Of a stretch of DNA of 64,000 nucleotides, positions 1 through 8,438 are shown in pieces. Location of the stretch: contig JAUNCL010000008.1 in NCBI GenBank assembly GCA_030535235.1, positions 23,701-87,700 on the forward strand. Reading direction: 5' to 3'. Positions within the stretch are counted from its first letter, which is position 1. Every line of letters starts with the position of its first letter. The notes under the pieces are model-generated. The model did not search any database. It saw only the letters and a list, made by a program, of their open reading frames with translations, and had not been told where the DNA came from. The stretch is from Bacillota bacterium (lineage in GTDB: Bacteria; Bacillota; Clostridia; Oscillospirales; Oscillospiraceae). The translations under genes and the position numbers were made by a program.

Positions 1-767
1 GCGGCCTCCTGGAGTTCGATCTTTCCCTGGAGCAGAGCGTAGTTGTACTCCAGGAAACTGCCGTCGAAGGTCTGCAGATCCCCGTTTTCCAGGTGCCAGA
101 TCTGGTCAAAGCAGTGGGCCAGGAGGAACCGGCTGTGGGTGACCACCAGCAGGGTGCCCTCGTAGGCGTTGATCAGGTCCCGCAGGCCACTGAGATTTTC
201 AAAGTCCAGGAATACGTCAGGCTCGTCCATGATGAGAAGCCCCGGGCGGCGGAGCATCTGCCGGATGACCTGCACCAGCTTGTACTCGCCGCCGCTGAGC
301 TTGGACAGCTCCAGGCCGGCCTTGTTCTCCAGCTCGGCCAACTGAAGCTGGCGGCGGATATTCTGCTCGTAGTTGTCCGCGTCCATGGACTCCCCTTCGT
401 CCAGCAGGCTCTGGTACCGCTCCAGCAGGGCCTCCAGGTCCTCCGCCGACTCCATCGCCTCACAGACGGCGGCGGTCTCCCGCTGCAAGTGGAGGAAATC
501 CTCGCTGAGATAGTCCTGGACGGTGACCGCACGGTCCTTCTCCCGGCTGGCGAACTGGCTGACATAGCCGATGCGCCCCACCTCTTTTACCATCTTTCCG
601 TCAAAGAGGTAGGCCTCCGGCCGTCGGATCAAATCCACCAGGGTGGTTTTCCCCGTGCCGTTGCCGCCGATCAGCCCGCAGTGCCGCCCCTCCTCCAGGG
701 TGAAGGAGATGCTGCGATATAACTCCTTCTCCGGGAATCCAAAGGACAAGTTTTCCGCTTTTATCAT
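1..767 (-). CDS. ABC-F family ATP-binding cassette protein (3' end beyond window)
   Basis: Only the first 255 codons are present; the gene runs off the left edge. The first ABC domain shows Walker A GGNGTGKTT (about residues 34-42), the Q-loop YVSQF (68-72), signature LSGGE (157-161), Walker B LLIMDEP (177-183) and a switch His in VVTHSR (208-213). There are no membrane segments, as expected for soluble tandem-ATPase ABC-F proteins, which act on the ribosome (translation or antibiotic protection). The usual DEPTNHLD reads DEPDVFLD here, so this is a divergent subgroup. The ATG at 767 follows AGAGGG at good spacing. Whether it confers antibiotic resistance cannot be told from this half. Confidence 0.85.
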   Translation of the reverse strand, partial: MIKAENLSFGFPEKELYRSISFTLEEGRHCGLIGGNGTGKTTLVDLIRRPEAYLFDGKMVKEVGRIGYVSQFASREKDRAVTVQDYLSEDFLHLQRETAAVCEAMESAEDLEALLERYQSLLDEGESMDADNYEQNIRRQLQLAELENKAGLELSKLSGGEYKLVQVIRQMLRRPGLLIMDEPDVFLDFENLSGLRDLINAYEGTLLVVTHSRFLLAHCFDQIWHLENGDLQTFDGSFLEYNYALLQGKIELQEA

Positions 768-808
768 GGTTATCCCTCTGTCATAAAGTGTTTCATTCTT
801 ATTTTTAT

Positions 809-837
809 ATATTATCGGGAATTGTCGTACTTTGCAA
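809..837 (-). promoter_or_regulatory. Promoter for the ABC-F gene
   Basis: On the minus strand TTGCAA (837-832) is 17 bp from TAATAT (814-809), about 35 bases upstream of the start codon. Confidence 0.6.
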
Positions 838-879
838 GGGTCATTTCCGGGATTCCACGGTTTTCCCATAACGTGAACA

Positions 880-911
880 CTCCTGTCCGAGTGCGTATTC
901 TCAGACAGGAG
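880..911 (-). terminator. Hairpin after trxB
   Basis: CTCCTGTC (880-887) and GACAGGAG (904-911) form a perfect 8-bp stem just past the trxB stop. No U-tract follows on the minus strand, so termination is uncertain. Confidence 0.4.
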
Positions 912-923
912 CGTCATGATTGT

Positions 924-1847
924 TTACTGTTTGGACGCCAGATATTCATCGGCGTAATGGGAGGCCACCGCACCGTCGGCAGCGGCGGTGACGACCTGCC
1001 GCAGGACCTTGGTGCGCAGGTCCCCCACGGCAAAGACCCCGGGGATGCTGGTCCGGGTGGATTCGTCCGCCTTCACATAGCCGGCCTCGTCCAGCTCCAG
1101 GATCCCTTTCACCAGCTCCGAGGCCGGCGCACGGCCGATGCTCACAAAGAGGCCGTCGCAGGGGATGATCTCCTCCTGACCGGTGACGGTGTCCTGCACC
1201 TTCACGCCGGTGAGCCGCTCCTCCCCCAGGAGCTCCGTCACGGTGCTGTTCCAGCGGAAAGTAAGGTTCTCTGCCTCCATGAGGGGCTTGTGGTAGACCT
1301 TGGTGGCCCGGAGGGTATCCCGCCGGTGGACCAGGATCACCTTTTCACACACCCTGGCGAGAACCATGGCGTCAGCCGCCGCAGAGTTCCCGCCGCCTAC
1401 CACCACCACGGTTTTTCCCCGGAAAAACATGCCGTCGCAGGTGGCGCAGTAGCTGACTCCCCGGCCGGTTAATTCCTTTTCTCCGGGAAGCCCCAGTTCT
1501 CTGGTGGCTGCGCCGGTGGCCAGGATGACCACCCGGCCGGAAACGGTCCCGCCGGTGGTCTCCACCTCCTTGACCTCTCCCTCCAGGCGGACCGACAGGA
1601 CCTCCGCCGTCACGGTCTCCGCGCCGAACCGTTCCGCCCCGTTCTTCATCTGCTGGCCCAGGGTAAAGCCGTCGATGCCCTGGTCAAAGCCGGGGTAGTT
1701 GTCAATTTGCTCGGTCAGGGCCATCTGCCCTCCGGGCATCATCTTTTCCAGAAGCACAGTGCGCAGGCCGGCCCGGGCGCAGTAGAGAGCTGCGGTGTAC
1801 CCGCCGGGGCCGCCGCCGACCACGATCACATCATAGAGCTGCTGCAT
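924..1847 (-). CDS. trxB: Thioredoxin reductase (NADPH, FAD)
   Basis: A 307-residue flavoprotein that passes electrons from NADPH to thioredoxin in the cytosol. The N-terminal FAD site reads GGGPGG (11-16), the redox-active cysteines are CATC (134-137), the NADPH site is GGGNSAAADA (about 151-160), and the C-terminal FAD motif is GVFAVGD. Length is normal for low-molecular-weight TrxB. The ATG at 1847 follows GGAGGT. No thioredoxin gene is next to it. It is transcribed alone, divergent from the small gene at 2021. Confidence 0.95.
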   Translation of the reverse strand: MQQLYDVIVVGGGPGGYTAALYCARAGLRTVLLEKMMPGGQMALTEQIDNYPGFDQGIDGFTLGQQMKNGAERFGAETVTAEVLSVRLEGEVKEVETTGGTVSGRVVILATGAATRELGLPGEKELTGRGVSYCATCDGMFFRGKTVVVVGGGNSAAADAMVLARVCEKVILVHRRDTLRATKVYHKPLMEAENLTFRWNSTVTELLGEERLTGVKVQDTVTGQEEIIPCDGLFVSIGRAPASELVKGILELDEAGYVKADESTRTSIPGVFAVGDLRTKVLRQVVTAAADGAVASHYADEYLASKQ

Positions 1848-1910
1848 AGGAATACCTCCACCCGTCAGTTTTTCTTTGGTTCAGTATACCCCGCAGAGGT
1901 CCCGGTCTTC

Positions 1911-1925
1911 CGTGATAACATCACG
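1911..1925. promoter_or_regulatory. Inverted repeat upstream of trxB, possible operator
   Basis: CGTGAT-AAC-ATCACG is a perfect 6-bp inverted repeat. It lies just upstream of a TATACT -10-like box on the minus strand (1888-1883). No good -35 matches that box, which would suit an activator or repressor site. This is inference only. Confidence 0.3.
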
Positions 1926-1961
1926 CAGGTCGATCCGTTTCCATGATAATCTACCCATTTC

Positions 1962-1990
1962 TTGACAAGGCCCCGGCAGCGGAGTAGAAT
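1962..1990 (+). promoter_or_regulatory. Promoter for the 2021 gene and nuclease
   Basis: TTGACA (1962-1967), a 17-bp spacer, then TAGAAT (1985-1990), about 30 bases before the ATG at 2021. Confidence 0.7.
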
Positions 1991-2020
1991 GAAGCACACA
2001 TTGCAGGAGGTCCCATCCCC

Positions 2021-2434
2021 ATGATTTTGATCGTATGTGTTGACAACAAAAACGGTATACTCTTCAATCGGCGCAGGCAAAGCCAGGATCGCCTGCTGCG
2101 GGCCCGGGTCCTGGAGCGGACCGCCGGGTCCCGGCTGTGGATGAACGCCTATTCCGCCCAACAGTTTGGCGACCCCGGCCCCCAGGTCTGTGTGGCGGAG
2201 GATTTTCTCTCCCGGGCCGGTTGGGGTGAATCCTGCTTCCTGGAGAACACCGACCCCACCCCCTGTCTGGACAGGCTGGAGCAGGTGATCCTTTACCGCT
2301 GGAACCGGGACTACCCCGCCGATGTCCGGTTTAACCTGGACCTGTCCGGGTTCCGGCTGTGTCAGCAGACCGACTTTGCCGGTTCCTCCCACAAAACCAT
2401 CACAGAGGAGATCTATATCCCATGCGAAACATAA
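2021..2434 (+). CDS. Small conserved protein of unknown function
   Basis: A 137-residue soluble protein with no signal peptide or membrane segment. It has the feel of a conserved Clostridia family (starts MILIVCVDNKNG, with central WMNAYSA and ILYRWNRDYPAD). I recall similar proteins sometimes being labelled ribonuclease Z, but no metallo-beta-lactamase HxHxDH motif is present, so I do not assign that function. A good GGAGG lies 10 bases before the ATG. The last 13 bases overlap the nuclease gene, so the two are translationally coupled and probably related in function. Confidence 0.75.
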   Translation: MILIVCVDNKNGILFNRRRQSQDRLLRARVLERTAGSRLWMNAYSAQQFGDPGPQVCVAEDFLSRAGWGESCFLENTDPTPCLDRLEQVILYRWNRDYPADVRFNLDLSGFRLCQQTDFAGSSHKTITEEIYIPCET

Positions 2435-3285
2435 AACGACTTCTTCCCCTGCTCCTGCTGGCCCTCTGCGCCGCCCTGACCGCCTGTACCGCCAGCATCC
2501 AGATATCCGCCCCCGACGTCTCCCTGGACGCCATCCCCGCCTACTCCGGGGAACCCTACGTGGCAGTCAACGGAAACCAGCCCTTCTTTGAGGAGGGGGA
2601 CCTGACCACCACCTCCTACGAATCCTATAGTGAGCTGGACGCACTGAACCGCTGCGGCGTGGCCATGGCCTGCGTTTCCACCGACATCATGCCCACCGAG
2701 GACCGGGGGAACATCGGTCAGGTGAAGCCCACCGGCTGGCAGACCGTCAAGTATGACTGCGTGGACGGCAAGTATCTCTACAACCGCTGCCATCTCATCG
2801 GTTTTCAGCTCACCGGGGAGAACGCCAACAACCGGAACCTTATCACCGGCACCCGTTCTCTCAACGTAGACGGTATGCTCCCCTTTGAGAACATGGTGGC
2901 CGACTATGTGCAGGAGACCGGGAACCACGTGCTCTATCGGGTCACCCCTCTCTTTGAGGAGGAGGAGCTGGTGGCCCGGGGCGTGCTGATGGAGGCCCAG
3001 TCCGTGGAGGACGGAGGGGACAGCATCTGCTTCAACGTCTACTGCTACAACGTCCAGCCCGGCGTTGTCATCGACTACGCCACCGGGGACAGCTGGCTGG
3101 AGGGCAGCGCTCCCGCTGTCTCCGCACAGGTGGAGTATGTGGTCAACACCGACAGCGGCAAGTTCCACCTGTCCACCTGCTCCAGCGCGAAAAATCTGTC
3201 TGAGGAGGACAAGCTGGTCTATACCGGAAGCCGGGACGACCTGATCGACCGGGGATACATCCCCTGCGGCCGGTGTAAACCTTGA
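2422..3285 (+). CDS. Lipoprotein DNA/RNA non-specific endonuclease (EndA/NUC1 type)
   Basis: 287 residues. Start chosen at the ATG at 2422, which follows GAGGAG and gives a clean lipoprotein signal (MRNIKRL, hydrophobic stretch, lipobox LTAC with Cys22); upstream in-frame starts give no signal. The betaBeta-alpha-metal nuclease core reads NRCHLIGFQLTGEN, where His is the expected general base (classic form DRGH), followed by NRNLITGTR. The last ~50 residues contain HLSTCSSAKN and GYIPCGRC, a Cys-pair module found at the end of many secreted Firmicute nucleases. Expected to be tethered outside the membrane, degrading extracellular DNA/RNA or processing incoming DNA. The two roles cannot be separated from sequence. 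Confidence 0.88.
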   Translation: MRNIKRLLPLLLLALCAALTACTASIQISAPDVSLDAIPAYSGEPYVAVNGNQPFFEEGDLTTTSYESYSELDALNRCGVAMACVSTDIMPTEDRGNIGQVKPTGWQTVKYDCVDGKYLYNRCHLIGFQLTGENANNRNLITGTRSLNVDGMLPFENMVADYVQETGNHVLYRVTPLFEEEELVARGVLMEAQSVEDGGDSICFNVYCYNVQPGVVIDYATGDSWLEGSAPAVSAQVEYVVNTDSGKFHLSTCSSAKNLSEEDKLVYTGSRDDLIDRGYIPCGRCKP

Positions 3286-3349
3286 TCGTTGTTCCTGTGA
3301 AGTCGAGGACTCTCTCCAGGAGACAGCCGCCTATCCCTCAAAACTCTGA

Positions 3350-3385
3350 CACGGAGGCTCCCGCTGTGGGCAGCCTCCGTGTTTT
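3350..3385. terminator. Bidirectional terminator
   Basis: CACGGAGGCT (3350-3359) pairs with AGCCTCCGTG (3372-3381), followed by TTTT on + and preceded by AAAA-rich sequence serving the minus strand. It separates the convergent nuclease and PHP genes. Confidence 0.85.
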
Positions 3386-3386
3386 C

Positions 3387-4235
3387 TCAGTCTGTCAATC
3401 GGTTCAGGATGGTCAACGCCTTCTCTGTCACCTCTTGTCCATAGGCGTTCAGGGTGCCCAGGGGAATGTCCTTGGCTGTGCCGTGGTAGTCGCTGCCGCC
3501 GCTGATCAGCAGGCCGTGGGTCGCTGCCTGCTCCCGAAGAAAGGCAACTTCCTCCGCTGTGTAGCGGGAGTAATGACATTCCAGCCCCTGGATCCCCAGG
3601 CCGGTCAGCACCCCAAGCTGGGCGGCGAAGGTCTCCCGGGACAGGTGTTTCTCTCCTTCTCCTCCCAGGGGATGAGCCCAGACGGGGATGCCCCCCGCCC
3701 CCAGGATTCCCTCGATGGCGATGGCCGCGTCGATCCGGTCATCGCCGCCCTTACAGCCGTCGATGTAGGCTCTGATGGCCTCGGCTCCCGTGGCCGCTCG
3801 CCCTTGCTTCACAATAAGCTCGGCCAGATGGGGCTTGCCCGGGCTGTGCAGGCTGTAGAGCCAGTCCAGCTCTGCCTGACTGAATCGGATTGCATGGACA
3901 GATTCCAGATGCTCCAGCCGCCGGGTCAGCTTGGCCAGCCGCAGGGTCCGTCCGGCCTCCAGGGCCCGGGCCATGGAGGAGGCGTCGGGCCGATATCCAT
4001 AGCCCAGGATATGGCACTTCCCTGCCCCGGTGATGCAGGAAAACTCAACGCCGGGAACAAAGGTGATCCCCTCCGGGGTGATGGCCTCCATCTGGGCGCA
4101 GCCGTCTATGGCATCGTGGTCGGTCAGGGAAAAGATTCGGATCCCCACCTGTTTGATCTGTTCCAACAGTTCCTCCGGCGTGTCGGTGCCGTCGGACGCT
4201 GTGCTGTGCATGTGCAGATCGAGTTTGCTCTTCAC
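3387..4235 (-). CDS. PHP-domain phosphoesterase (TrpH/YciV-like)
   Basis: 282 residues, with GTG start at 4235 after GGAGGGAG. The PHP metal motifs are all present: HMHSTASDGT near the N terminus, SLTDHD, VPGVEFS, WAHPLGG, LECHYS and GGSDYHG. Members of this family (RNase AM, 3',5'-nucleotide bisphosphate phosphatase) remove phosphates from nucleotides or trim the 5' end of RNA in the cytosol. The exact substrate is not fixed by sequence. A single-gene unit ending at the shared terminator. Confidence 0.9.
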   Translation of the reverse strand: MKSKLDLHMHSTASDGTDTPEELLEQIKQVGIRIFSLTDHDAIDGCAQMEAITPEGITFVPGVEFSCITGAGKCHILGYGYRPDASSMARALEAGRTLRLAKLTRRLEHLESVHAIRFSQAELDWLYSLHSPGKPHLAELIVKQGRAATGAEAIRAYIDGCKGGDDRIDAAIAIEGILGAGGIPVWAHPLGGEGEKHLSRETFAAQLGVLTGLGIQGLECHYSRYTAEEVAFLREQAATHGLLISGGSDYHGTAKDIPLGTLNAYGQEVTEKALTILNRLTD

Positions 4236-4307
4236 AGTCTCCCTCCACTCCCCTTTGGGATTTTTTCTTGATTATACGACAGAATACCCTGGAAAGGAAG
4301 TCCGGCC

Positions 4308-5303
4308 ATGAAAATCATCACCACCGAAGAACACGTCGCCATTCCCCTGCTGGCCAAGGCGCTGCAGAAGTATCCCTCCCCGGACGCTGTGCGCAGCGCC
4401 GCCGCCACCTCTCCCGACCTGCCCTTCTGCCCGGATATGGACCTGTATCGGGATGTGGGAGACAAGCGCCTGGCCGACATGGATGCCCACGGCATCACCA
4501 GGCAGATCCTGTCCTGTCCCCTGCAATCCCAGCGCCTGCCCGCCGCCGAAGGGGTCTCCGTGGTAAGGGACGCCAACGATTTTTTGGCAGACGCCGTTTC
4601 CAGGCACCCTGACCGCTTCTCTGCCCTGGCCGTCCTCCCCTGGTCCAACCCCGAGGGAGCCGCTGCGGAGCTGGAGCGGGCAGTGACCCGGCTGGGGTTG
4701 AAAGGGGCCATCCTGGCGGGCAGGGCCTCCGGGGAAAATGCCTTTCTGGACGATTCCCGCTTCTCCCCCGTTCTGGAGGCCGCCCAGGCGCTGGAGGTCC
4801 CCATTTATGTCCACCCGTCGGCCACCATGGCGCAGGTACAGGACCTGTACTACGGCGGTTTGGGAGAGCAGCTCAGTGCCAGACTCTCCCTCTACGGCTG
4901 GGGCTGGCACCATGAGGCGGGGGTGCAGATCCTGCGCATGATCCTCTCCGGCGCCTTTGAGCGGTTTCCCCGCCTACAGCTCATCGCCGGACACTGGGGA
5001 GAGATGGTCCCCTTCTACCTGGCCCGCCTGGATCAGGCCCTCCCCCGAAAAGCGACCGGACTGAGCCGGACCATCACGGAGACCTTTGCCCAAAATGTCT
5101 GGGTGACTCCCGGCGGGATCTTTGACTACCACCAGCTTCAGTTTGTCATACAGACATTGGGGGCTGGCCGCATACTCCACGCCGCGGATTTTCCTTTCCT
5201 GGGAAATGACGGCGCAAAGACTTTTATGGAACAGGCCCCCATCCCGGAGGCGGACAAGACCAAAATCGCTTATCAGAACGCGGAAAACCTGTTCCGGCTC
5301 TGA
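4308..5303 (+). CDS. Amidohydrolase-2 family protein, decarboxylase-like
   Basis: 331 residues, metal-dependent TIM barrel. The N terminus carries E-x-H (E7-E8-H9, TTEEHV) instead of the hydrolase HxH, together with YVHPSA, IAGHWGEM and HAADFPF. This pattern matches the gamma-resorcylate / 2,3-dihydroxybenzoate decarboxylase branch (ACMSD superfamily), which carries out non-oxidative decarboxylation of aromatic acids. The substrate here is unknown. The ATG at 4308 follows GGAAAGGAAG. It stands directly before the thiamin promoter, but a separate promoter argues against co-transcription. Confidence 0.82.
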   Translation: MKIITTEEHVAIPLLAKALQKYPSPDAVRSAAATSPDLPFCPDMDLYRDVGDKRLADMDAHGITRQILSCPLQSQRLPAAEGVSVVRDANDFLADAVSRHPDRFSALAVLPWSNPEGAAAELERAVTRLGLKGAILAGRASGENAFLDDSRFSPVLEAAQALEVPIYVHPSATMAQVQDLYYGGLGEQLSARLSLYGWGWHHEAGVQILRMILSGAFERFPRLQLIAGHWGEMVPFYLARLDQALPRKATGLSRTITETFAQNVWVTPGGIFDYHQLQFVIQTLGAGRILHAADFPFLGNDGAKTFMEQAPIPEADKTKIAYQNAENLFRL

Positions 5304-5326
5304 TCCGGCAAAAAATTCCGCCGGAT
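5303..5326 (+). terminator. Weak hairpin after the amidohydrolase
   Basis: ATCCGGC (5303-5309) pairs with GCCGGAT (5320-5326). No U-tract follows, so it is at best a weak terminator or 3' stabiliser. Confidence 0.35.
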
Positions 5327-5331
5327 TCCCC

Positions 5332-5360
5332 TTGCAGAACCATTCAGACCAGTATATAAT
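5332..5360 (+). promoter_or_regulatory. Promoter of the thiamin operon
   Basis: TTGCAG (5332-5337), a 17-bp spacer and a perfect TATAAT (5355-5360), placing the transcript start near 5367, just before the riboswitch. Confidence 0.85.
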
Positions 5361-5370
5361 GAGAGAGAAT

Positions 5371-5517
5371 TGAACAGCGGGGAGCTTGTGTGACAGGCTG
5401 AGAGGAAGGTATCACCTTCGACCCTTGAACCTGATTTGGATAATACCAACGTAGGGAAGCCTGAGTTCGCTCATGTGTGGAGCGGGAAGCTGCCAAATCG
5501 GTGGCTTCCCGTTTTTT
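5371..5517 (+). ncRNA. TPP riboswitch with terminator expression platform
   Basis: The THI-box core is recognisable: CTGAGA (5398-5403), GACCCTTGAACCTGAT (5420-5435) and GGATAATACC (5438-5447), closing with GTAGGGAAGC. The aptamer spans about 5371-5469. Downstream, CGGGAAGC (5483-5490) pairs with GCTTCCCG (5504-5511) followed by six T (5512-5517), an intrinsic terminator. The aptamer's own 3' strand GGGAAGCC (5454-5461) is exactly complementary to GGCTTCCC (5503-5510), so an antiterminator can form when TPP is absent. Bound TPP should therefore switch the thi operon off by premature termination. Confidence 0.95.
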
Positions 5518-5543
5518 GTTTATGATATCCGGGAGGTGTACCC

Positions 5544-5738
5544 ATGATAACAATCAACGGCATCAGCACTGCGGCCGACGGAAAGACCCTGGCCCAGTAT
5601 TTGGAGACCACCAACTACGACCCCAAGCGTATCGCGGTGGAACGAAACGGCGACATCGTCCCCAAAGCCCAGTACGGGGAGACCCTGCTGCAGGACGGCG
5701 ATGTGGTCGAGATCGTCAGCTTTGTGGGAGGTGGCTGA
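5544..5738 (+). CDS. thiS: Sulfur carrier protein ThiS
   Basis: A 64-residue beta-grasp protein ending in VGGG. The C-terminal Gly-Gly is adenylated by ThiF and then thiocarboxylated to carry sulfur to ThiG for the thiazole ring. It follows GGGAGGTG at normal spacing and is the first gene after the TPP riboswitch. Its stop is one base from the thiF start, so the two are coupled. Confidence 0.95.
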   Translation: MITINGISTAADGKTLAQYLETTNYDPKRIAVERNGDIVPKAQYGETLLQDGDVVEIVSFVGGG

Positions 5739-5739
5739 T

Positions 5740-6381
5740 ATGGCCCCACTCCCCACCCAGGAGGAAATGAGAACCGCCCTGGAGCAGCGGCAAGGGAAAG
5801 CCCTTCAGGAAAAACTGGAAGGAGCCACCGTGGCCGTCTGCGGCCTGGGTGGGCTTGGCTCCAACGTCGCCATCTCCCTGGCCCGGGCCGGCGTGGGCCA
5901 CCTGATCCTCATTGACTTCGATCAGGTGGACATCACCAACCTCCACCGCCAGCAGTACAAGGCAACCCAGCTGGGCCGGTACAAAACCGACGCTCTGGCA
6001 GAAAATTTACGGGAGATCGCCCCCTATGTCAGGCTGACCACCCACACCGAAAAGATTACGGAGGAAAACTACGCCCAACTCCTCTCCCCGGCAGAGGTCA
6101 TTTGCGAGGCCTTTGACGACGCCGGGGCCAAGGCCATGCTGGTCAACGGGGTCCTGGAGAACTTTCCGGAAAAATACCTGGTCGCCGCCTCCGGCATGGC
6201 GGGCCTGGGTCCGGCCAACGAGATCAGGACCCGGAAAATCACGAAACGATTCTATCTCTGCGGGGACGGCGTCAGCGATGTGGCTGACGGGATGGGGCTG
6301 GTCTCCTCCCGGGTCATGCTGTGCGCCGCCCATGAGGCCCATGCGGTCCTCCGGATCCTCGCAGGACAACACGATATTTAA
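5740..6381 (+). CDS. thiF: ThiS adenylyltransferase ThiF
   Basis: 213 residues, E1-like enzyme that adenylates the ThiS C terminus using ATP. The nucleotide site GLGGLGS is at residues 35-41, followed by LILIDFDQVDITNLHRQQY (56-74), the acidic/Arg ATP-contact region. The start is the ATG at 5740, directly after the thiS stop, with GGGAGGTG upstream; an in-frame upstream start would overlap thiS. This is the short clostridial form, lacking the paired zinc cysteines of E. coli ThiF. Confidence 0.93.
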   Translation: MAPLPTQEEMRTALEQRQGKALQEKLEGATVAVCGLGGLGSNVAISLARAGVGHLILIDFDQVDITNLHRQQYKATQLGRYKTDALAENLREIAPYVRLTTHTEKITEENYAQLLSPAEVICEAFDDAGAKAMLVNGVLENFPEKYLVAASGMAGLGPANEIRTRKITKRFYLCGDGVSDVADGMGLVSSRVMLCAAHEAHAVLRILAGQHDI

Positions 6382-6399
6382 GAAAGAAGGCTCTGTATC

Positions 6400-7173
6400 A
6401 TGGAGAACAAGGACAAGCTGATCATCGGCGGGCACGAATTCAACTCCCGCTTCATCCTCGGCTCCGGGAAGTATTCCCTGAAACTCATCGAAGCCGCCGT
6501 TCGGGACGCCGGGGCGGAGATCATCACCCTGGCCGTCCGCCGGGCCAACACCAAGGAGCACGAGAACATTCTGGACTATATCCCCCAGGGGGTCACTCTC
6601 CTGCCCAACACCTCCGGCGCCCGCACCGCTGAAGAGGCCGTCCGCATCGCCCGTCTGGCCCGGGAGCTGGGCTGCGGCGACTTCGTAAAGGTGGAGATCA
6701 TGCGGGACTCCAAGTACCTGCTGCCCGACAACTACGAGACCATCCAGGCCACCGAGATCTTGGCCAAGGAGGGCTTTGTGGTCATGCCCTACATGTACCC
6801 CGATCTGAATGTGGCGAGAGACCTGGTGAACGCCGGGGCCGCCGCCGTGATGCCCCTGGCCGCCCCCATCGGCTCCAACAAGGGTCTGGCTACCCGGGAG
6901 TTCATTCAGATCCTGGTGGATGAGATCGACCTCCCCATCATCGTGGATGCGGGCATCGGCCGTCCCTCCCAGGCCTGCGAGGCCATGGAGATGGGGGCCG
7001 CCGCCATCATGGCAAACACCGCTCTGGCCACCGCCGGCGACCTGCCCATGATGGCCTCCGCCTTCCGCCAGGCCATCGAGGCCGGCCGGAAGGCCTACCT
7101 GTCCGGTCTGGGCCGGGTGCTGGTCCGGGGGGCTTCCGCCTCCGATCCCCTCACCGGCTTTCTCCACGACTGA
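6400..7173 (+). CDS. thiG: Thiazole synthase ThiG
   Basis: A 257-residue TIM-barrel enzyme that condenses deoxyxylulose 5-phosphate, dehydroglycine and ThiS thiocarboxylate into thiazole phosphate. It has the typical [14 protein letters not shown] opening, the Schiff-base Lys region in FVKVEIMRD, and the phosphate-binding [17 protein letters not shown] and [11 protein letters not shown] stretches. It starts with AGAAGG eleven bases upstream and lies between thiF and thiH with small gaps. Confidence 0.97.
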   Translation: MENKDKLIIGGHEFNSRFILGSGKYSLKLIEAAVRDAGAEIITLAVRRANTKEHENILDYIPQGVTLLPNTSGARTAEEAVRIARLARELGCGDFVKVEIMRDSKYLLPDNYETIQATEILAKEGFVVMPYMYPDLNVARDLVNAGAAAVMPLAAPIGSNKGLATREFIQILVDEIDLPIIVDAGIGRPSQACEAMEMGAAAIMANTALATAGDLPMMASAFRQAIEAGRKAYLSGLGRVLVRGASASDPLTGFLHD

Positions 7174-7184
7174 GGGGGGTAACC

Positions 7185-8438
7185 ATGGAAAACCAATTCT
7201 TTGTTGACTCCGAGCATCTCTCCCAGGAGGCTCTGGACAAAAAGCACCGGCTGGAGACCGACCCCTCTGCCCGAAAGAATCACATGGAGTACCTGCCGGG
7301 GATGGAGCAGATCCAGTCCGATGTCTGTGACAACGTCATGGCCCAGATGGAATCCTACGACTACAGCAAATACACCGCCCGGGATGTGAAGGCCGCCCTG
7401 GAGCATGACACCTGCACCGTGGAGGATTTCAAGGCCCTCCTCTCCCCGGCAGCAGAACCCTTCCTGGAGGAGATGGCCCAAAAGGCCAGGATCGAAACCA
7501 GCAAGCACTTCGGCAACACGGTCTATCTCTTCACCCCCCTGTACATCGCCAACTACTGCGAGAACTACTGCGTCTACTGCGGCTTCAACTGCTACAACCA
7601 CATCAGCCGCATGAAGCTGACCATGGAGCAGATCGAGCACGAGATGCAGGTTATTGCCGACTCCGGCATGGAGGAAATCCTCATCCTCACCGGAGAGAGC
7701 CGGACCCAGAGCAACGTGGCGTACATCGGCGAGGCCTGCAAGCTGGCCCGGAAGTATTTCCGCATGGTGGGCCTGGAAATTTACCCCGTGAACACCGACG
7801 AATACCGCTACCTCCACGAATGCGGCGCGGACTATGTGACCGTGTTCCAGGAGACCTACGACACGGAGAAGTACGAGAAGCTCCATCTGCTGGGGCACAA
7901 GCGGGTCTGGCCCTACCGGTTCAACGCCCAGGAGCGCGCCCTCATGGGCGGTATGCGCGGCGTGGCCTTCTCCGCCCTGCTGGGTCTGTCCGACTTCCGC
8001 AAGGACGCTCTGGCCAGCGCCCTCCATGTCTACTATCTCCAGCGGAAGTATCCCCATGCGGAGATGTCCCTCTCCTGCCCCAGACTCCGCCCCATCATCA
8101 ACAACGACAGGATCAATCCCCTGGACGTGGGAGAAAAGCAGCTCTGCCAGGTCATCTGCGCCTATCGCATCTTCCTGCCCTTCGTGGGCATCACGGTGTC
8201 CTCCCGGGAGAGCGCCAGCTTCCGCAATGGCATTGTGAAGATTGCTGCCACCAAGGTCTCCGCCGGGGTCTCCACCGGCATCGGCGACCACGAGAGCAAG
8301 TACACCGGCAAGGAGGCCGACACCGACCAGGGCGACGAGCAGTTTGAGATCAACGACGCCCGCAGCTTCCAGACCATGTACCAGGATATCTCCGAGGAAG
8401 GCCTCCAGCCTGTCCTGAACGATTACCTCTATGTCTGA
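7185..8438 (+). CDS. thiH: 2-iminoacetate synthase ThiH (radical SAM)
   Basis: 417 residues. The [4Fe-4S]/SAM motif is C125-ENY-C129-VY-C132. It cleaves tyrosine to dehydroglycine and p-cresol for ThiG. Using ThiH rather than the oxygen-dependent ThiO fits an anaerobe. It opens 11 bases after thiG with GGGGG upstream. Its last 8 bases overlap the next gene. Confidence 0.97.
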   Translation: MENQFFVDSEHLSQEALDKKHRLETDPSARKNHMEYLPGMEQIQSDVCDNVMAQMESYDYSKYTARDVKAALEHDTCTVEDFKALLSPAAEPFLEEMAQKARIETSKHFGNTVYLFTPLYIANYCENYCVYCGFNCYNHISRMKLTMEQIEHEMQVIADSGMEEILILTGESRTQSNVAYIGEACKLARKYFRMVGLEIYPVNTDEYRYLHECGADYVTVFQETYDTEKYEKLHLLGHKRVWPYRFNAQERALMGGMRGVAFSALLGLSDFRKDALASALHVYYLQRKYPHAEMSLSCPRLRPIINNDRINPLDVGEKQLCQVICAYRIFLPFVGITVSSRESASFRNGIVKIAATKVSAGVSTGIGDHESKYTGKEADTDQGDEQFEINDARSFQTMYQDISEEGLQPVLNDYLYV

